DNA of 64,000 nt, from positions 1,922,001-1,986,000 of the forward strand of contig OY764222.1 of assembly GCA_963668325.1 (NCBI GenBank). Direction: 5' to 3'. This DNA is from MPNP01 sp963668325. Its GTDB lineage: Bacteria; Pseudomonadota; Alphaproteobacteria; Rhodobacterales; Rhodobacteraceae. Shown here one piece after another: positions 1-10,164 of the stretch. The translations under genes and the position numbers were made by a program. The stretch's first letter is position 1; each line of letters opens with the position of its first letter. The notes beneath the pieces are model-generated. The model was not told the origin of the DNA. It was given only the letters and a program-made list of their open reading frames with translations, and did no database searches.

Positions 1-2
1 AA

Positions 3-275
3 TTAGCGATCATTACATTTAACTCATTGGAAGATAGAATTGTTAAGAATTTTCTAAATCCAAAAAGAGATAACAACCGATATTTCCCACAAGAACAACA
101 AAAACAACATCCCTTCAGGTTAAAGAACAACAAACCGATCAATCCTACTAAGGAAGAAATTGCCCACAACCCCCGAGCTCGCTCTGCAAAATTAAGAGTT
201 GGGACAAGAAACGAGCTGCAGGAAGAACTTACGATTGCCTCCATGGTACCCAAGTTGACGGATAAATTTGTGTAG
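3..275 (+). CDS. rsmH: RsmH (MraW) 16S rRNA methyltransferase, C-terminal part
   Basis: The gene is cut by the left edge; only about 90 C-terminal codons are present, ending at TAG 273-275. The family methylates N4 of C1402 in 16S rRNA using SAM. The visible evidence is the C-terminal RsmH signature NSLEDRIVKNFL near the start and PRARSAKLR near the end. RsmH is normally the gene just before ftsL in the dcw cluster, which fits here. The tail after PRARSAKLR is somewhat longer than usual. The catalytic SAM-binding part lies outside the window. Confidence 0.88.
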   Translation, partial: LAIITFNSLEDRIVKNFLNPKRDNNRYFPQEQQKQHPFRLKNNKPINPTKEEIAHNPRARSAKLRVGTRNELQEELTIASMVPKLTDKFV

Positions 276-277
276 AA

Positions 278-586
278 ATGAAGTGGCCTGCTTTTCTTAT
301 CTGGTTGTTTTTGACTGCTTTGTTGGGTTTTGGAACAAATGTTGTCAATTTGCAAACCAGTGAAATCAGAAGGGAAGTGAATCGATTAAGTGAAATTAAG
401 GAATTGAATAATGAAAAGTTAAAGATTTTGGAGGTTCAATGGGCCCATCTAACCAATCCGGATTTTATTCGAAAATTAACAGAGGAAAATTTTGATCGTC
501 TGTGGCTGGTTGCTGGGACCAATCTAAACTATGGCAGTATTGATGATTTATCTTATTTTCCAGAGTCTCAGAATGAGAATCAATAA
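278..586 (+). CDS. ftsL: Cell division protein FtsL
   Basis: A small bitopic membrane protein of 102 residues. FtsL works with FtsB and FtsQ in the divisome and helps activate FtsWI. Residues about 4-24 form one hydrophobic segment. They are followed by a heptad-like stretch, about 25-60 (EIRREVNRLSEIKELNNEKLKIL cut into coiled-coil heptads), then a short periplasmic tail. Sequence conservation in this family is poor, so the call rests on topology, length and its position between rsmH and ftsI. The start ATG lies 2 bases after the rsmH stop, which suggests translational coupling. Confidence 0.8.
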   Translation: MKWPAFLIWLFLTALLGFGTNVVNLQTSEIRREVNRLSEIKELNNEKLKILEVQWAHLTNPDFIRKLTEENFDRLWLVAGTNLNYGSIDDLSYFPESQNENQ

Positions 587-663
587 GCATTAAGTCGAGC
601 ACAAAACAACCTACAAATGGTAGGCCTGAAAGACAACAATAAAAAGGGTAGGTAAGCAAGGAA

Positions 664-2373
664 ATGAATTTCTGGGTAGGTATTAAGAAAAGATTTTTCG
701 GAATGGATCCCGTTTCGGCTAGATCCACCCGATTAAAATTTTTGATTGTTTTTATTCTCATGGCTTTCATGGCTGTGGGAACACGAATGGCGTATTTTGC
801 CTTTGATACCAATCCTCAATCCCGGATTGATCGACCGGATAGCTCCAAACTGGTTTTTTCCAGGGGAGATATTCTTGATAGAAATGGTGTTTTGTTGGCA
901 TCCAACCTTCCAGCCCATGCAATCTATTCACACCCTAGGGAGATCGAAAAGAACAAGATTGATGATTTTCTTGATGCTCTAGAAGAAATCGAACCTCCGA
1001 TCAGGTTTGACCGTGAAAGGATAAAACAAAGGCTGATGTCCGATAAATCCTTTGTTTGGGTGATTAAAAAAATATCTGCTGATCAAAGCCAGCAAGTTAA
1101 TAGAATTTCTATCAAAGGTATTTATACGGGTGAAAGGGAAGTCAGGGTTTATCCCAACGGCAGGTTGGCAGCTCATATCCTAGGGGGAACATCCTATGGT
1201 GAAGAGCATGTTGATAAAGCTGAAATTATTGGTGTTGCTGGAGTTGAGAAATATTTCAATGAGCTATTGAATCAAGATGACATAAATAGGGCAAACCTAG
1301 CTCTTTCTATTGATATTAGAGCCCAACAAATCCTTACTGAAATGCTGAGATTGGGTATCGATAGGTTTGATGCTAAAGGGGGAAGTGCTGTTTTGATGAA
1401 TGTCCATACTGGTGAAATCATTTCGCTCGTTTCCTTACCTGATTTCGACCCCAACCGGAGGGTTGATTTCAACGTCACTGATCCCAAAGAACACAATCCG
1501 CTTTTCAATATGGTTACACAGGGTACCTACGAGCTAGGGTCTACTTTCAAAATTTTTTCTGCGGCCATGGCATTACATGAGAATTTTGTCGAAAAAGATT
1601 CCATGATCTCGACTCTTCCAATTCAGATAAGGCATAAGCAATTCAGCGATAAGAAAAGCCATACCGAAATGACCGTAATGGAAGCCATTGCACGAAGCAA
1701 GAATACGGCATCAATTAGAATGGCCATGGGAGTTGGCAACGAGGCCCAAAGGAAATTCCTTATGGATTTAGGGTTTGGTAAAGAAAGTGGAATTCAATTG
1801 CATGAATCTGCCACACCTTCCGTTCCAGAGATGAACAAATGGAACAATATAACCTTGGCAACTATTTCCTTTGGGCATGGCATTTCTGTAACGCCTCTTC
1901 ATTTGGCAAATGCATATGCGATTTTGGTTAACGGGGGATATGAAATAAAACCTACCATACTTCGGGCCAATGGTATTGAGGAAGGGAAAAGAATTATTTC
2001 TCCTGAAACTTCAAGAGATGTGGTTTCGCTATTGCTGAATGTTGTGGATAATGGGACTGCTAGAGATACCAGAATTGACGGGTATCTTATTGGAGGGAAA
2101 ACAGGAACATCAGAAAAGGTAGGTACAGATGGAGAATATTTGGAAGATAAAAACTTTGTTATCTTTGCCTCAGTTTTTTCCGGAAAAAAACCCAACTATT
2201 CCCTTGTTGTAATGTTAGACGAGGCATCTTCTGGAGATGGATCAGAATATCAACGACAAGCCGGTAATACGGTTGTCCCCTTAACTGGTGAGATGATCGC
2301 TAGATTGGGGCCAGTTTTAGGGGTCATTCCTGAAAACCAACTTCCTGAAGAAATAACTTTGGCTGCGAATTGA
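664..2373 (+). CDS. ftsI: Penicillin-binding protein 3 (septal transpeptidase FtsI)
   Basis: A monofunctional class B PBP of 569 residues that crosslinks septal peptidoglycan together with FtsW. A single membrane anchor lies at about residues 25-46. The dimerisation module follows, with the R-G-x-I-x-D-R-N-G pattern near residue 65. The transpeptidase domain has all three catalytic boxes: the S-x-x-K box S293-TF-K296, S345-K-N347, and K479-TGT. The start follows an AAGG ribosome site. A 77-base gap separates it from ftsL, and the last bases overlap murE (ATGA). Length is normal for the family. Confidence 0.96.
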   Translation: MNFWVGIKKRFFGMDPVSARSTRLKFLIVFILMAFMAVGTRMAYFAFDTNPQSRIDRPDSSKLVFSRGDILDRNGVLLASNLPAHAIYSHPREIEKNKIDDFLDALEEIEPPIRFDRERIKQRLMSDKSFVWVIKKISADQSQQVNRISIKGIYTGEREVRVYPNGRLAAHILGGTSYGEEHVDKAEIIGVAGVEKYFNELLNQDDINRANLALSIDIRAQQILTEMLRLGIDRFDAKGGSAVLMNVHTGEIISLVSLPDFDPNRRVDFNVTDPKEHNPLFNMVTQGTYELGSTFKIFSAAMALHENFVEKDSMISTLPIQIRHKQFSDKKSHTEMTVMEAIARSKNTASIRMAMGVGNEAQRKFLMDLGFGKESGIQLHESATPSVPEMNKWNNITLATISFGHGISVTPLHLANAYAILVNGGYEIKPTILRANGIEEGKRIISPETSRDVVSLLLNVVDNGTARDTRIDGYLIGGKTGTSEKVGTDGEYLEDKNFVIFASVFSGKKPNYSLVVMLDEASSGDGSEYQRQAGNTVVPLTGEMIARLGPVLGVIPENQLPEEITLAAN

Positions 2374-3872
2374 TGAATATCCAGTGTTCGGAGGATAAAA
2401 AATTTGAATTCTCCCTGGAGGATTTGGGCCTGGCAGAAAATAAAAATCTGAAAGTAAAGGGTTTGGCTGTTGAAAGTGGCAAGGTAAAGGAAGGTTTCCT
2501 TTTTGCGGCTTTTTCTGGGTCCAATACTCATGGTGCAAATTATATTCCCCAAGCCTTATCTAGAGGGGCAGTAGCAATCCTGACCGATAAAGAGGGAATG
2601 CAAATAGCCGAAACAAATGGTGTGGATGGGTCAACTTACTTTATTGTTGCTCTTGACCCAAGGCGCTTGTTAGCACAAGCCTCAGCCAGTTTTTTTGGCA
2701 ATATTCCAGAAAATTTGGTTGCTGTCACGGGTACGAATGGTAAAACATCAGTTGCCTCAATGTGCCGACAGATCTGGGAAGAAATAGGTTTACCGGCTGT
2801 AAATATCGGCACAACCGGGATCGAAGGTGCTTATTCGTCAGCTCTAAAACACACCACCCCGGACCCTTTATCGCTTCACTACCATTTAAGCCTCATTTCG
2901 CAGGAAAGTATTTCTCATGTTGCCTTGGAAGCGTCCTCCCATGGTCTCAAACAAAGGAGGTTGGATGGAGTTAAATTTAAAGCTGCAGCATTTACCAACT
3001 TAACAAGAGAACATCTTGATTACCATTCCTCAATGGAGGAATATTTTGCCTCTAAGGCAACACTATTCGAAAGGAATCTTAATTCCAATGGTATCGCGGT
3101 GATATGTATCGATAGCGATTGGGGTAAGAAACTATTTACAATTACGCAAGCAAGAAAGATTAAAACAATCACAGTTGGTAGGGATAATGCAGATCTTTGT
3201 CTCCTAGAACAAAGATTTATGAAGACAGGCCAGGAGATCATGTTCGAATGGGAAGACCAGAAATATGAGGTGTATCTGCCGTTAATCGGTGAATTTCAGG
3301 CTCTGAATGTCCTGACAGCTTCAGGATTGATTATAGGTTCTGGGATAGACCCAAATGAAGTATTTAAGGCTTTGGATAAATTGAAGCCAGTACCAGGTAG
3401 AATGGAACAGGTGGCGAAAAAAGAAAATGGGGGTATAGTATTTGTTGATTACTCCCATACTCCAGATGCGCTGAAATTAGCATTGAAATCCTTAAAACTT
3501 CACTTTATGGGAAAAATCCGAGTTGTGTTTGGTGCAGGTGGTGATCGAGATAAGGGAAAAAGAATAATGATGGGGTCTGCCGCCAAAAGCAATGCTGATA
3601 TGGTTTATGTAACTGACGATAATCCCAGAACAGAAAACCCAGCTGAAATTCGCAAGGAAGTGGTGTTGGGATGCCCTGAGGCCGTTGAAATCGGGGATCG
3701 ATCAGTGGCCATTATGCAGGCTGTCCATGATTTGGAATCTGGTGAAGCCCTGCTCATTGCTGGTAAGGGACATGAGCAGGTCCAAATAGTTGGGACCACA
3801 GAAATACCTTTTTCAGATTCCGAACAGGCAAGTATTGCAGCCCGCATTAGTGATGGGAAAAACCCGGGATGA
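2370..3872 (+). CDS. murE: UDP-MurNAc-L-Ala-D-Glu:meso-DAP ligase
   Basis: A cytoplasmic ATP-dependent ligase of 500 residues that adds the third amino acid of the peptidoglycan stem peptide. It carries the Mur ligase ATP loop VTGTNGKTS (about residue 117) and the DDNPR motif (DDNPRTENP). In characterised MurE enzymes DDNPR marks meso-diaminopimelate rather than lysine as substrate. The start ATG overlaps the ftsI stop by 4 bases, and the end overlaps murF in the same way, so translation is coupled through ftsI-murE-murF. Confidence 0.96.
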   Translation: MMNIQCSEDKKFEFSLEDLGLAENKNLKVKGLAVESGKVKEGFLFAAFSGSNTHGANYIPQALSRGAVAILTDKEGMQIAETNGVDGSTYFIVALDPRRLLAQASASFFGNIPENLVAVTGTNGKTSVASMCRQIWEEIGLPAVNIGTTGIEGAYSSALKHTTPDPLSLHYHLSLISQESISHVALEASSHGLKQRRLDGVKFKAAAFTNLTREHLDYHSSMEEYFASKATLFERNLNSNGIAVICIDSDWGKKLFTITQARKIKTITVGRDNADLCLLEQRFMKTGQEIMFEWEDQKYEVYLPLIGEFQALNVLTASGLIIGSGIDPNEVFKALDKLKPVPGRMEQVAKKENGGIVFVDYSHTPDALKLALKSLKLHFMGKIRVVFGAGGDRDKGKRIMMGSAAKSNADMVYVTDDNPRTENPAEIRKEVVLGCPEAVEIGDRSVAIMQAVHDLESGEALLIAGKGHEQVQIVGTTEIPFSDSEQASIAARISDGKNPG

Positions 3873-5263
3873 TTTGGAGTTCTAAAGAAGCTGAATTTGC
3901 TACCAAGGGAAGTTCTACCTCACCTTGGGTCGCTCAAGGTGTATCCATAGATTCTAGAACTACTTCCAAGGGGGACCTGTTCGTTGCCCTTTCAGATAGA
4001 AGAGATGGTCATGATTTCATTGAAATGGCTTTTAAAGCTGGGGCTTCAGCAGCACTGGTATCAAGGATTCCCGACAATTTTTCAGGGAATAAACCTCTTC
4101 TAATTGTCCAATCAGTACAACAGGCCCTAGAAGACCTTGCCCGTTATAGAAGAAATGAGACCAAGGCAAAATGTATTGCGATCACAGGTTCAGTGGGTAA
4201 AACCACCACCAAGGAATTACTCAAATTTGTGTTGGTCAAACAAGGTAAGACCCACGCTGCCGAGCAAAGTTTCAATAATCACTGGGGAGTTCCTTTAACC
4301 TTGGCTCGGATGCCAAAGGATACACAATATGGAATATTTGAAGTTGGCATGAATGCACCGGGTGAAATCCTCCCCCTCAGCAAGATGATTCAGCCCCATG
4401 TCGGGATTGTCACTTCAGTAGGGGCAGCCCATTTGGCTGCCTTTAAGGACATAAATGCCATAGCAAGAGAAAAATCTCAAATTTTTGGGGGGCTAACCGA
4501 CCAAGGAACCGCAATAATTAATGGTGATCTTGAAACCACTTCAATTCTTGAGGAAACAGCAAGAAAACGGGAAGCTAATATCATTAAATTCGGCTACACT
4601 TCAGAAGCCCATTTTCAAATTAAGGAAGTACAGTATATTCCAGGAGGTACGCAGTTTAAATTTTTGGTGAATGGATCCGAAGTTATTTCTAAAATTTCAG
4701 CAAGAGGTGAACATTTTACCTTGAATGCAATGTCTGTTCTGGCTGCTGTCAAGGAAGTTGGTGGCAATGAAGTTACAGCTTCCCTAGACTTGACCTTCTG
4801 GAAGCCGCAAGATGGTAGGGGAGCTTTAAGAAAAATTAATTTGGATAGTGCTGATGATAGTTTTTCCTTTGATCTTCTAGATGATAGTTATAACGCAAAC
4901 CCAGTGTCTCTATTGGCTGGGTTGAAGGTTCTGGCCTCGCTGGAAGGTTATAAAAGAAAAGTCGCAATCCTGAGCGATATGTTGGAATTAGGCCCAGAAA
5001 GTCCGAAAATCCATTCTACTTTGGCTGGTAATCCCCTCTGCAAGTCGGTAACAAAATTTCATTGTATCGGTCCATTGATGAAAAATTTTTATTCCAATCT
5101 CCCCCAGGAAAAAAGAGGTTTTTGGGTAGAAACCGCGGATGAAATCTCGTCAAGGGTGAAGGAGATTGTTTCGGTAGGAGACGTGGTGTTGGTCAAAGGG
5201 TCAAAGGGTTCCAGGGCTTCAGATGTTGTCCAGAAAATTAAACTTCTCCACCGACCAAGTTAG
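3869..5263 (+). CDS. murF: UDP-MurNAc-tripeptide:D-Ala-D-Ala ligase
   Basis: A cytoplasmic ligase of 464 residues that adds D-Ala-D-Ala to form the UDP-MurNAc pentapeptide. The ATP loop ITGSVGKTTTKE lies near residue 108. The conserved FNNHWGVPLTL segment follows, and DSYNANPVS is in the C-terminal half; both are hallmarks of MurF. Length is normal. It overlaps murE by 4 bases and precedes mraY by 18 bases, inside the continuous dcw operon. Confidence 0.95.
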   Translation: MIWSSKEAEFATKGSSTSPWVAQGVSIDSRTTSKGDLFVALSDRRDGHDFIEMAFKAGASAALVSRIPDNFSGNKPLLIVQSVQQALEDLARYRRNETKAKCIAITGSVGKTTTKELLKFVLVKQGKTHAAEQSFNNHWGVPLTLARMPKDTQYGIFEVGMNAPGEILPLSKMIQPHVGIVTSVGAAHLAAFKDINAIAREKSQIFGGLTDQGTAIINGDLETTSILEETARKREANIIKFGYTSEAHFQIKEVQYIPGGTQFKFLVNGSEVISKISARGEHFTLNAMSVLAAVKEVGGNEVTASLDLTFWKPQDGRGALRKINLDSADDSFSFDLLDDSYNANPVSLLAGLKVLASLEGYKRKVAILSDMLELGPESPKIHSTLAGNPLCKSVTKFHCIGPLMKNFYSNLPQEKRGFWVETADEISSRVKEIVSVGDVVLVKGSKGSRASDVVQKIKLLHRPS

Positions 5264-5281
5264 CTGAAGATAGGGTCAAAT

Positions 5282-6361
5282 ATGTTTGAATTGTTAGCTC
5301 AATTGTCTGATGGAGGAGATTTCTTCAATCTTTTCAGGTATATTACATTTCGGGCTAGTGGGGCATTAATGACCTCAATCTTGATAGGCTTTCTGTTTGG
5401 CCCTCCCATGATCAGATATCTCAAGAGAATCCAACCTCATGGCCAACCAATAAGGGAAATTGGCCCCGACCACCAATCTAAATCAGGAACCCCAACCATG
5501 GGAGGGATGTTAATCATCGGTGCCGTGGTAATATCAACGTTACTTTGGGCCAAACTAGATAATATGTACGTCTGGATCGCTCTAATTACTACTTTGCTCC
5601 TTTCCTTGGTCGGTATGATTGATGACTGGGCAAAACTCAAGAAAAAAACCCATAAGGGGTCATCAGGAAAAAAGAGGTTTGGGGTAGAAATAATAATTGG
5701 GTGTATCGTGGGCTACGTTGCCATGCTTGTTCATCCAGGAGAATTATCAGGCATGTTAGCCTTCCCAATTTTCAAAGATTGGTTGATGAATTTAGGTATC
5801 TTTTTCATACCTTTCGCGGCTTTTGTAATTGTTGGTTCTGCAAATGCCGTCAATCTTACCGATGGACTCGATGGTTTGGCTATTGTTCCAATAATGATTG
5901 CGGCTGGTACCCTGGGTATCCTTTCCTATGCAGTTGGCAGGATTGACTTTACTGAATATTTGGATGTCCATTACGTCCCTGGGACTGGTGAACTTTTGGT
6001 ATTTACATCAAGTATTATTGGTGCTGGGTTGGGATTTCTCTGGTATAATGCACCACCAGCAGCAGTTTTCATGGGAGATACGGGGTCATTGGGATTAGGT
6101 GGTGCTGTTGGAACCATAGCCGTATTAACCAAGCATGAAATTGTATTTGCCGTAATTGGTGGGTTGTTTGTCGTTGAAGCCTTGAGCGTTATAATTCAAG
6201 TCCTGTATTACCGAAAGACAAAGAAAAGAATTTTTGCCATGGCCCCTATCCACCATCATTTTGAAAAGAGGGGTTGGGGAGAACCGCAAATTGTTATCCG
6301 TTTTTGGATAATTGCCCTTATCCTAGCCCTGATTGGCCTAGCTTCCCTGAAAGTCAGATAG
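5282..6361 (+). CDS. mraY: Phospho-MurNAc-pentapeptide transferase (lipid I synthase)
   Basis: A polytopic inner-membrane enzyme of 359 residues that transfers phospho-MurNAc-pentapeptide to undecaprenyl phosphate. Ten hydrophobic segments fit the family. The motifs seen are GTPTMGG, DDWAK (the paired Asp of the active site), NAVNLTDGLDGLA, MGDTGSLGLGG and PIHHHFEKRGW. All expected catalytic residues are present. The ATG is preceded by AGATAGGGTC. murD starts immediately after the stop codon. Confidence 0.97.
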   Translation: MFELLAQLSDGGDFFNLFRYITFRASGALMTSILIGFLFGPPMIRYLKRIQPHGQPIREIGPDHQSKSGTPTMGGMLIIGAVVISTLLWAKLDNMYVWIALITTLLLSLVGMIDDWAKLKKKTHKGSSGKKRFGVEIIIGCIVGYVAMLVHPGELSGMLAFPIFKDWLMNLGIFFIPFAAFVIVGSANAVNLTDGLDGLAIVPIMIAAGTLGILSYAVGRIDFTEYLDVHYVPGTGELLVFTSSIIGAGLGFLWYNAPPAAVFMGDTGSLGLGGAVGTIAVLTKHEIVFAVIGGLFVVEALSVIIQVLYYRKTKKRIFAMAPIHHHFEKRGWGEPQIVIRFWIIALILALIGLASLKVR

Positions 6362-7768
6362 GTGATAAAAGCAACCGGGGTTAAGGGACAAAAGATTGCT
6401 GTCCTCGGTTTGGGTCGGACAGGATTAGCTACCTACCATTCCCTGAAGGAAGGAGAGGCAGATGTTTTCCCTTGGGATGAGGCTGAACATTCCCGCGAAT
6501 TTGCCCGGAAGAACAATATTAAACTGGTAGATATCACTCAGGAAAGCATTTGGGATAAAAATCATATATCACGGTTGATTGTTTCACCTGGTATTCCACA
6601 CCTGTATCCAGAACCACATCCCACTGTCCAAATAGCCATGAATAAAGGAATTCCTGTGGATAATGATATTGGATTGTTCTTCCAGTTCCTTGCCCATTAC
6701 AAAAAAAACAACTTTCGAAAAGGATTTCCAAAGGTCGTTACAGTAACAGGAACCAACGGCAAATCAACTACGGCAGCCTTAATCAATCATGTTTTGGGTT
6801 CCCATGGATTTGTCAGTGCTGTTGCAGGTAATATTGGAATAGCTGTTCTGGGATTAGGAGACCTTGAGGATCTGACTCACATTATACTTGAGGTCTCTTC
6901 TTACCAACTCGAAGTGGCCAGTTTATTACATCCGGATGTAGCTATTTTTTTGAATCTTGATGAAGACCATTTGGACAGGCACCATGGATTAGGAGGATAT
7001 TTTGCTGCGAAGAGAAGGTTGTTTGGAAGTGATAACCTTGAATTGGCGATAGTTGGAATTGATGAGTCTGAAGGAATGTTTTTGGCTAACAGCATTATAT
7101 CTAGGGATAATGGGACACGTTTGGCTCGAATTTCAAACAATAGCTCTATAAAACTTCCCGGGCATGGTATCATTGGTTCGAATAAGCAACTTGCTGAGTT
7201 TTCTTCTTCAAAGAAAATTGGTTCGTATACTTTAGACAAAAATCCAAGCCTGATGGGCAACCATAACCTCCAAAATGCATCAGCAGCATATTTAGCCTGT
7301 TGTCATTTGAATGTACCTGGGGAAAAGGTAATTGACTATTTCAATTTATTCCAAGGGTTGCCCCATCGGAGTCAGGTTGTCGCCATAAAGAATGAAGTTA
7401 CCTATATCAATGATTCCAAAGCAACGAATGTCAAGAGCACAACCAAGGCTCTTGAATCCCATGCAAGAATACATTGGATCGCCGGTGGATTGGAAAAGGA
7501 TGGCGGTGTAAAGGCTCTCAAAAGCTCGCTTTCCAACGTTGTGCAAGCTTACTTTTTTGGTTATTCAGCAAAAACATTTGCCTTGGAATTGGGACATATA
7601 CCTCATTCTGTTTTCAAAACACTACCGGAGGCGATAGGGGCGGCTTCAGAAAATGCTCGACCTGGAGATACTGTCCTATTGGCCCCTGCTGCTGCAAGTT
7701 TTGATCAATACAGTGATTTTGAGGAAAGGGGTTTTCATTTTATCAATGAAGTAAGCCGGATAAAATAA
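6362..7768 (+). CDS. murD: UDP-MurNAc-L-alanine:D-glutamate ligase
   Basis: A cytoplasmic Mur ligase of 468 residues that adds D-glutamate. The N-terminal Rossmann-like part begins VLGLGRTGLATY, and the ATP loop is VTGTNGKSTTAALI. The C-terminal domain has the NDSKATN motif and the LLAPAAASFDQY...ERG segment typical of MurD. The start is GTG directly after the mraY TAG, with no spacer. A 105-base gap follows before ftsW, the largest gap in this part of the cluster. Confidence 0.95.
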   Translation: MIKATGVKGQKIAVLGLGRTGLATYHSLKEGEADVFPWDEAEHSREFARKNNIKLVDITQESIWDKNHISRLIVSPGIPHLYPEPHPTVQIAMNKGIPVDNDIGLFFQFLAHYKKNNFRKGFPKVVTVTGTNGKSTTAALINHVLGSHGFVSAVAGNIGIAVLGLGDLEDLTHIILEVSSYQLEVASLLHPDVAIFLNLDEDHLDRHHGLGGYFAAKRRLFGSDNLELAIVGIDESEGMFLANSIISRDNGTRLARISNNSSIKLPGHGIIGSNKQLAEFSSSKKIGSYTLDKNPSLMGNHNLQNASAAYLACCHLNVPGEKVIDYFNLFQGLPHRSQVVAIKNEVTYINDSKATNVKSTTKALESHARIHWIAGGLEKDGGVKALKSSLSNVVQAYFFGYSAKTFALELGHIPHSVFKTLPEAIGAASENARPGDTVLLAPAAASFDQYSDFEERGFHFINEVSRIK

Positions 7769-7873
7769 CTTGAAATTTTCTCTAATTTGATTTAATGAAA
7801 TCCTTGGGTCAATAAGGCCGAGTGACCAAAAAAGAATCCTTTAAGGATCAATTGGTAAATAAAGAGCAGTACC

Positions 7874-9037
7874 ATGACAACTTTAACCCACACGTGGGAG
7901 GAGACAACTCCATCTGAGGCGTATATTATGAATTGGTGGCGAGAAGTAGACAAATTGTCTATCGCCGCAGTTCTAGCCCTTTTTACAATAGGAATTATTT
8001 TGAGCTTATCCTCAACGCCACCCTTGGCGGAAAGGAATGAAGTTCCATCCATGTATTACGTAATTCGCCATTCTGTTTTTGGCATTGCGGGTATTTCAAT
8101 CATGATTTTGATTTCCATGCTAAAGCCAAAGGAAGCACTTAGGATTGGGTGTTGGATCTTTGTCATATCTTTCATATTATTGGCTTTGCTACCATTCATC
8201 GGAACAGGCTTTGATAAGGGTTCAAAACGTTGGTTGAGCCTAGGTTTCGCTTCATTGCAACCCTCAGAATTTCTTAAACCTGGACTAATTATTTTCTCAG
8301 CCTGGTTATTCCGCGTTTCTTTTGAAAACAAGAGCAATTTCGGGATTTATCTTTCCCTGTCCATGACAATGGCATGCTGTTTAATTCTTGTTCTACAACC
8401 TGATTTTGGTCAAGCTGGTCTGGTTTTTATTGGCTGGTCGGTCATATACTTCACTGCTGGAGCCCCAATCTTGCTTCTGCTATTAACAGGAAGTGTCTTT
8501 ATTGGCGGTGTAATCCTTGCCTATATTTATTCATCCCACTTTGCCAGTCGTATCGATTCTTTTGTTGGTTCTCTCCTGGAGTCAGGTACAAGCCGTGATC
8601 AGGTTGGAATAAGTTTTGAAGCAATTCAAAACGGTAGTTTTTTTGGTACTGGGGTTGGGGAAGGAAACTATAAATGGAACCTTCCAGATGGGCACACCGA
8701 CTTTATAATAGCAATTGCCGCTGAAGAATATGGACTGGTATTGGTACTGGCAATTATTGTTCTCTACTTTTTTATTGGATTTCGAGCCCTCATTCGACTG
8801 AATAAGGCCAAGGATAATTTTATCTGGTTAGCTGGGGCTGGTCTGGTGATAAATGTAGTTATACAGACATTTATTAACTTGGCTGTTGCTGCAAAGCTTT
8901 TCCCTCCCACAGGAATGACATTGCCTCTAATTTCCTATGGTGGTTCTTCCATGTTGGCAATTGGAATTACTTTGGGTTTGTTGTTCTGCTTCACCAGAAT
9001 TCAGGGGGAAAATGAGAGGAAGATTACATTCCGTTGA
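7874..9037 (+). CDS. ftsW: Septal peptidoglycan glycosyltransferase FtsW (SEDS family)
   Basis: A polytopic SEDS protein of 387 residues that polymerises septal glycan with FtsI. About ten hydrophobic segments are seen. Signature stretches are GSKRWLSLGFASLQPSEFLKP, split here as GSKRWLSL and QPSEFLKPG, then LQPDFGQA and, near the end, PLISYGGSSM. The ATG at 7874 is used; an internal ATG at 7928 (MNWWREVDK) is an alternative that would still leave all membrane segments. The 105 bases upstream are AT-rich without a clear promoter. Confidence 0.95.
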   Translation: MTTLTHTWEETTPSEAYIMNWWREVDKLSIAAVLALFTIGIILSLSSTPPLAERNEVPSMYYVIRHSVFGIAGISIMILISMLKPKEALRIGCWIFVISFILLALLPFIGTGFDKGSKRWLSLGFASLQPSEFLKPGLIIFSAWLFRVSFENKSNFGIYLSLSMTMACCLILVLQPDFGQAGLVFIGWSVIYFTAGAPILLLLLTGSVFIGGVILAYIYSSHFASRIDSFVGSLLESGTSRDQVGISFEAIQNGSFFGTGVGEGNYKWNLPDGHTDFIIAIAAEEYGLVLVLAIIVLYFFIGFRALIRLNKAKDNFIWLAGAGLVINVVIQTFINLAVAAKLFPPTGMTLPLISYGGSSMLAIGITLGLLFCFTRIQGENERKITFR

Positions 9038-9057
9038 GACACCGGGCACCTAGCTGA

Positions 9058-10164
9058 ATGTCCAAGGCATCAAAACCACATATCCTAATCGTAACTGGTG
9101 GGACAGGAGGGCATGTATTTCCTGCCCAGGCTTTGTCAGAGGAGTTGGTTGTCAGAGGTTGGCGGGTTAAGGTCTGGATCGATCAAAGAGTTGAATCATT
9201 GGCTAGGAATTTTCCAGATGAAATACAATGGGAAGTAATTCCATCAAAGCCCTTTGCACAAAGTAATTTCTTTGCCAAATTGGTGGTACCCTTGATTTTG
9301 TTGTGGGGTTTATTGATTGTTCTTGGAAAAATTCTAAGGGACAGGCCAGTTAGGGCAGTGGGTTTTGGCAGTTATGCTACCTTTGCCCCATTATTAGGAG
9401 GAATTATTCTAGGCGTGCCTTGTATTATTCATGAACAAAATGGAAATATGGGGGTGGTAAACAGAATTTTTTCAAAAAGAGTCAGGCTAGTTGCAAGCGG
9501 TTCCTATACTCCTCAATTTCCTCCAAAAACAAATTGGATATTTACCGGAAATCCCCTTCGTAAGGAGGTTATTTCCAAGTTGGAGCTGTCGTATAGTTTT
9601 CCACAAAAAGATAAGATAACTGTTTTGATTTTTGGTGGTAGCCAAGGGGCAAGGATTTTTGATCACATCATACCAGAATCGGTTTCAGGATTACCTGAGG
9701 ACCTTCTTAAAAGATTAAAAATTTATCAACAGGTCCGGGATGAGAACATTCCAAATGTCGACAAGATATATAAGAAATTGAATATGGATTACGAAATCAA
9801 GCCATTTTTCGAGAATATACCTGAATTGATGGCTAGTTCACAATTGATCATATCACGCTCGGGAGCCTCATCAATTGCTGAAATTACAGCAATGGGTTTG
9901 CCTTCGATTCTTGTTCCATTCGCAGCAGCTACCAACGATCACCAGACAATTAACTCTCAAGTACTGGAAAAAGCAGGGGCTACTATAGTACTCAAGGAGA
10001 ATAATCTGGATCCAGCCATAATGGCCGATGCTATAAGTAAAATATTGTCGAATCCTGAAAAGGCCAACCAAATGGCAGCCGCCAGTAAAAAATTAGGTGT
10101 ATCAGATGCTGCCAAAAGATTGGCGGATGTGATTGAAAATTTGGGGAGTGGAGAAAAAATTTGA
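9058..10164 (+). CDS. murG: MurG GlcNAc transferase (lipid II synthase)
   Basis: A peripheral inner-membrane GT-B glycosyltransferase of 368 residues that adds GlcNAc to lipid I. The N-terminal glycine-rich loop is VTGGTGGHVFPA. The C-terminal nucleotide-binding half carries IFGGSQGARIFD and ISRSGASSIAEI, followed by PFAAATNDHQ, all standard for MurG. The stop overlaps the TTG start of murC by 4 bases. Confidence 0.97.
   Translation: MSKASKPHILIVTGGTGGHVFPAQALSEELVVRGWRVKVWIDQRVESLARNFPDEIQWEVIPSKPFAQSNFFAKLVVPLILLWGLLIVLGKILRDRPVRAVGFGSYATFAPLLGGIILGVPCIIHEQNGNMGVVNRIFSKRVRLVASGSYTPQFPPKTNWIFTGNPLRKEVISKLELSYSFPQKDKITVLIFGGSQGARIFDHIIPESVSGLPEDLLKRLKIYQQVRDENIPNVDKIYKKLNMDYEIKPFFENIPELMASSQLIISRSGASSIAEITAMGLPSILVPFAAATNDHQTINSQVLEKAGATIVLKENNLDPAIMADAISKILSNPEKANQMAAASKKLGVSDAAKRLADVIENLGSGEKI

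Noticed and set aside
7769..7873. Possible extra small gene between murD and ftsW
   Set aside because: The 105-base gap has no frame with a ribosome site; only a short near-palindrome (GGATCC-like words around 7838) is seen.
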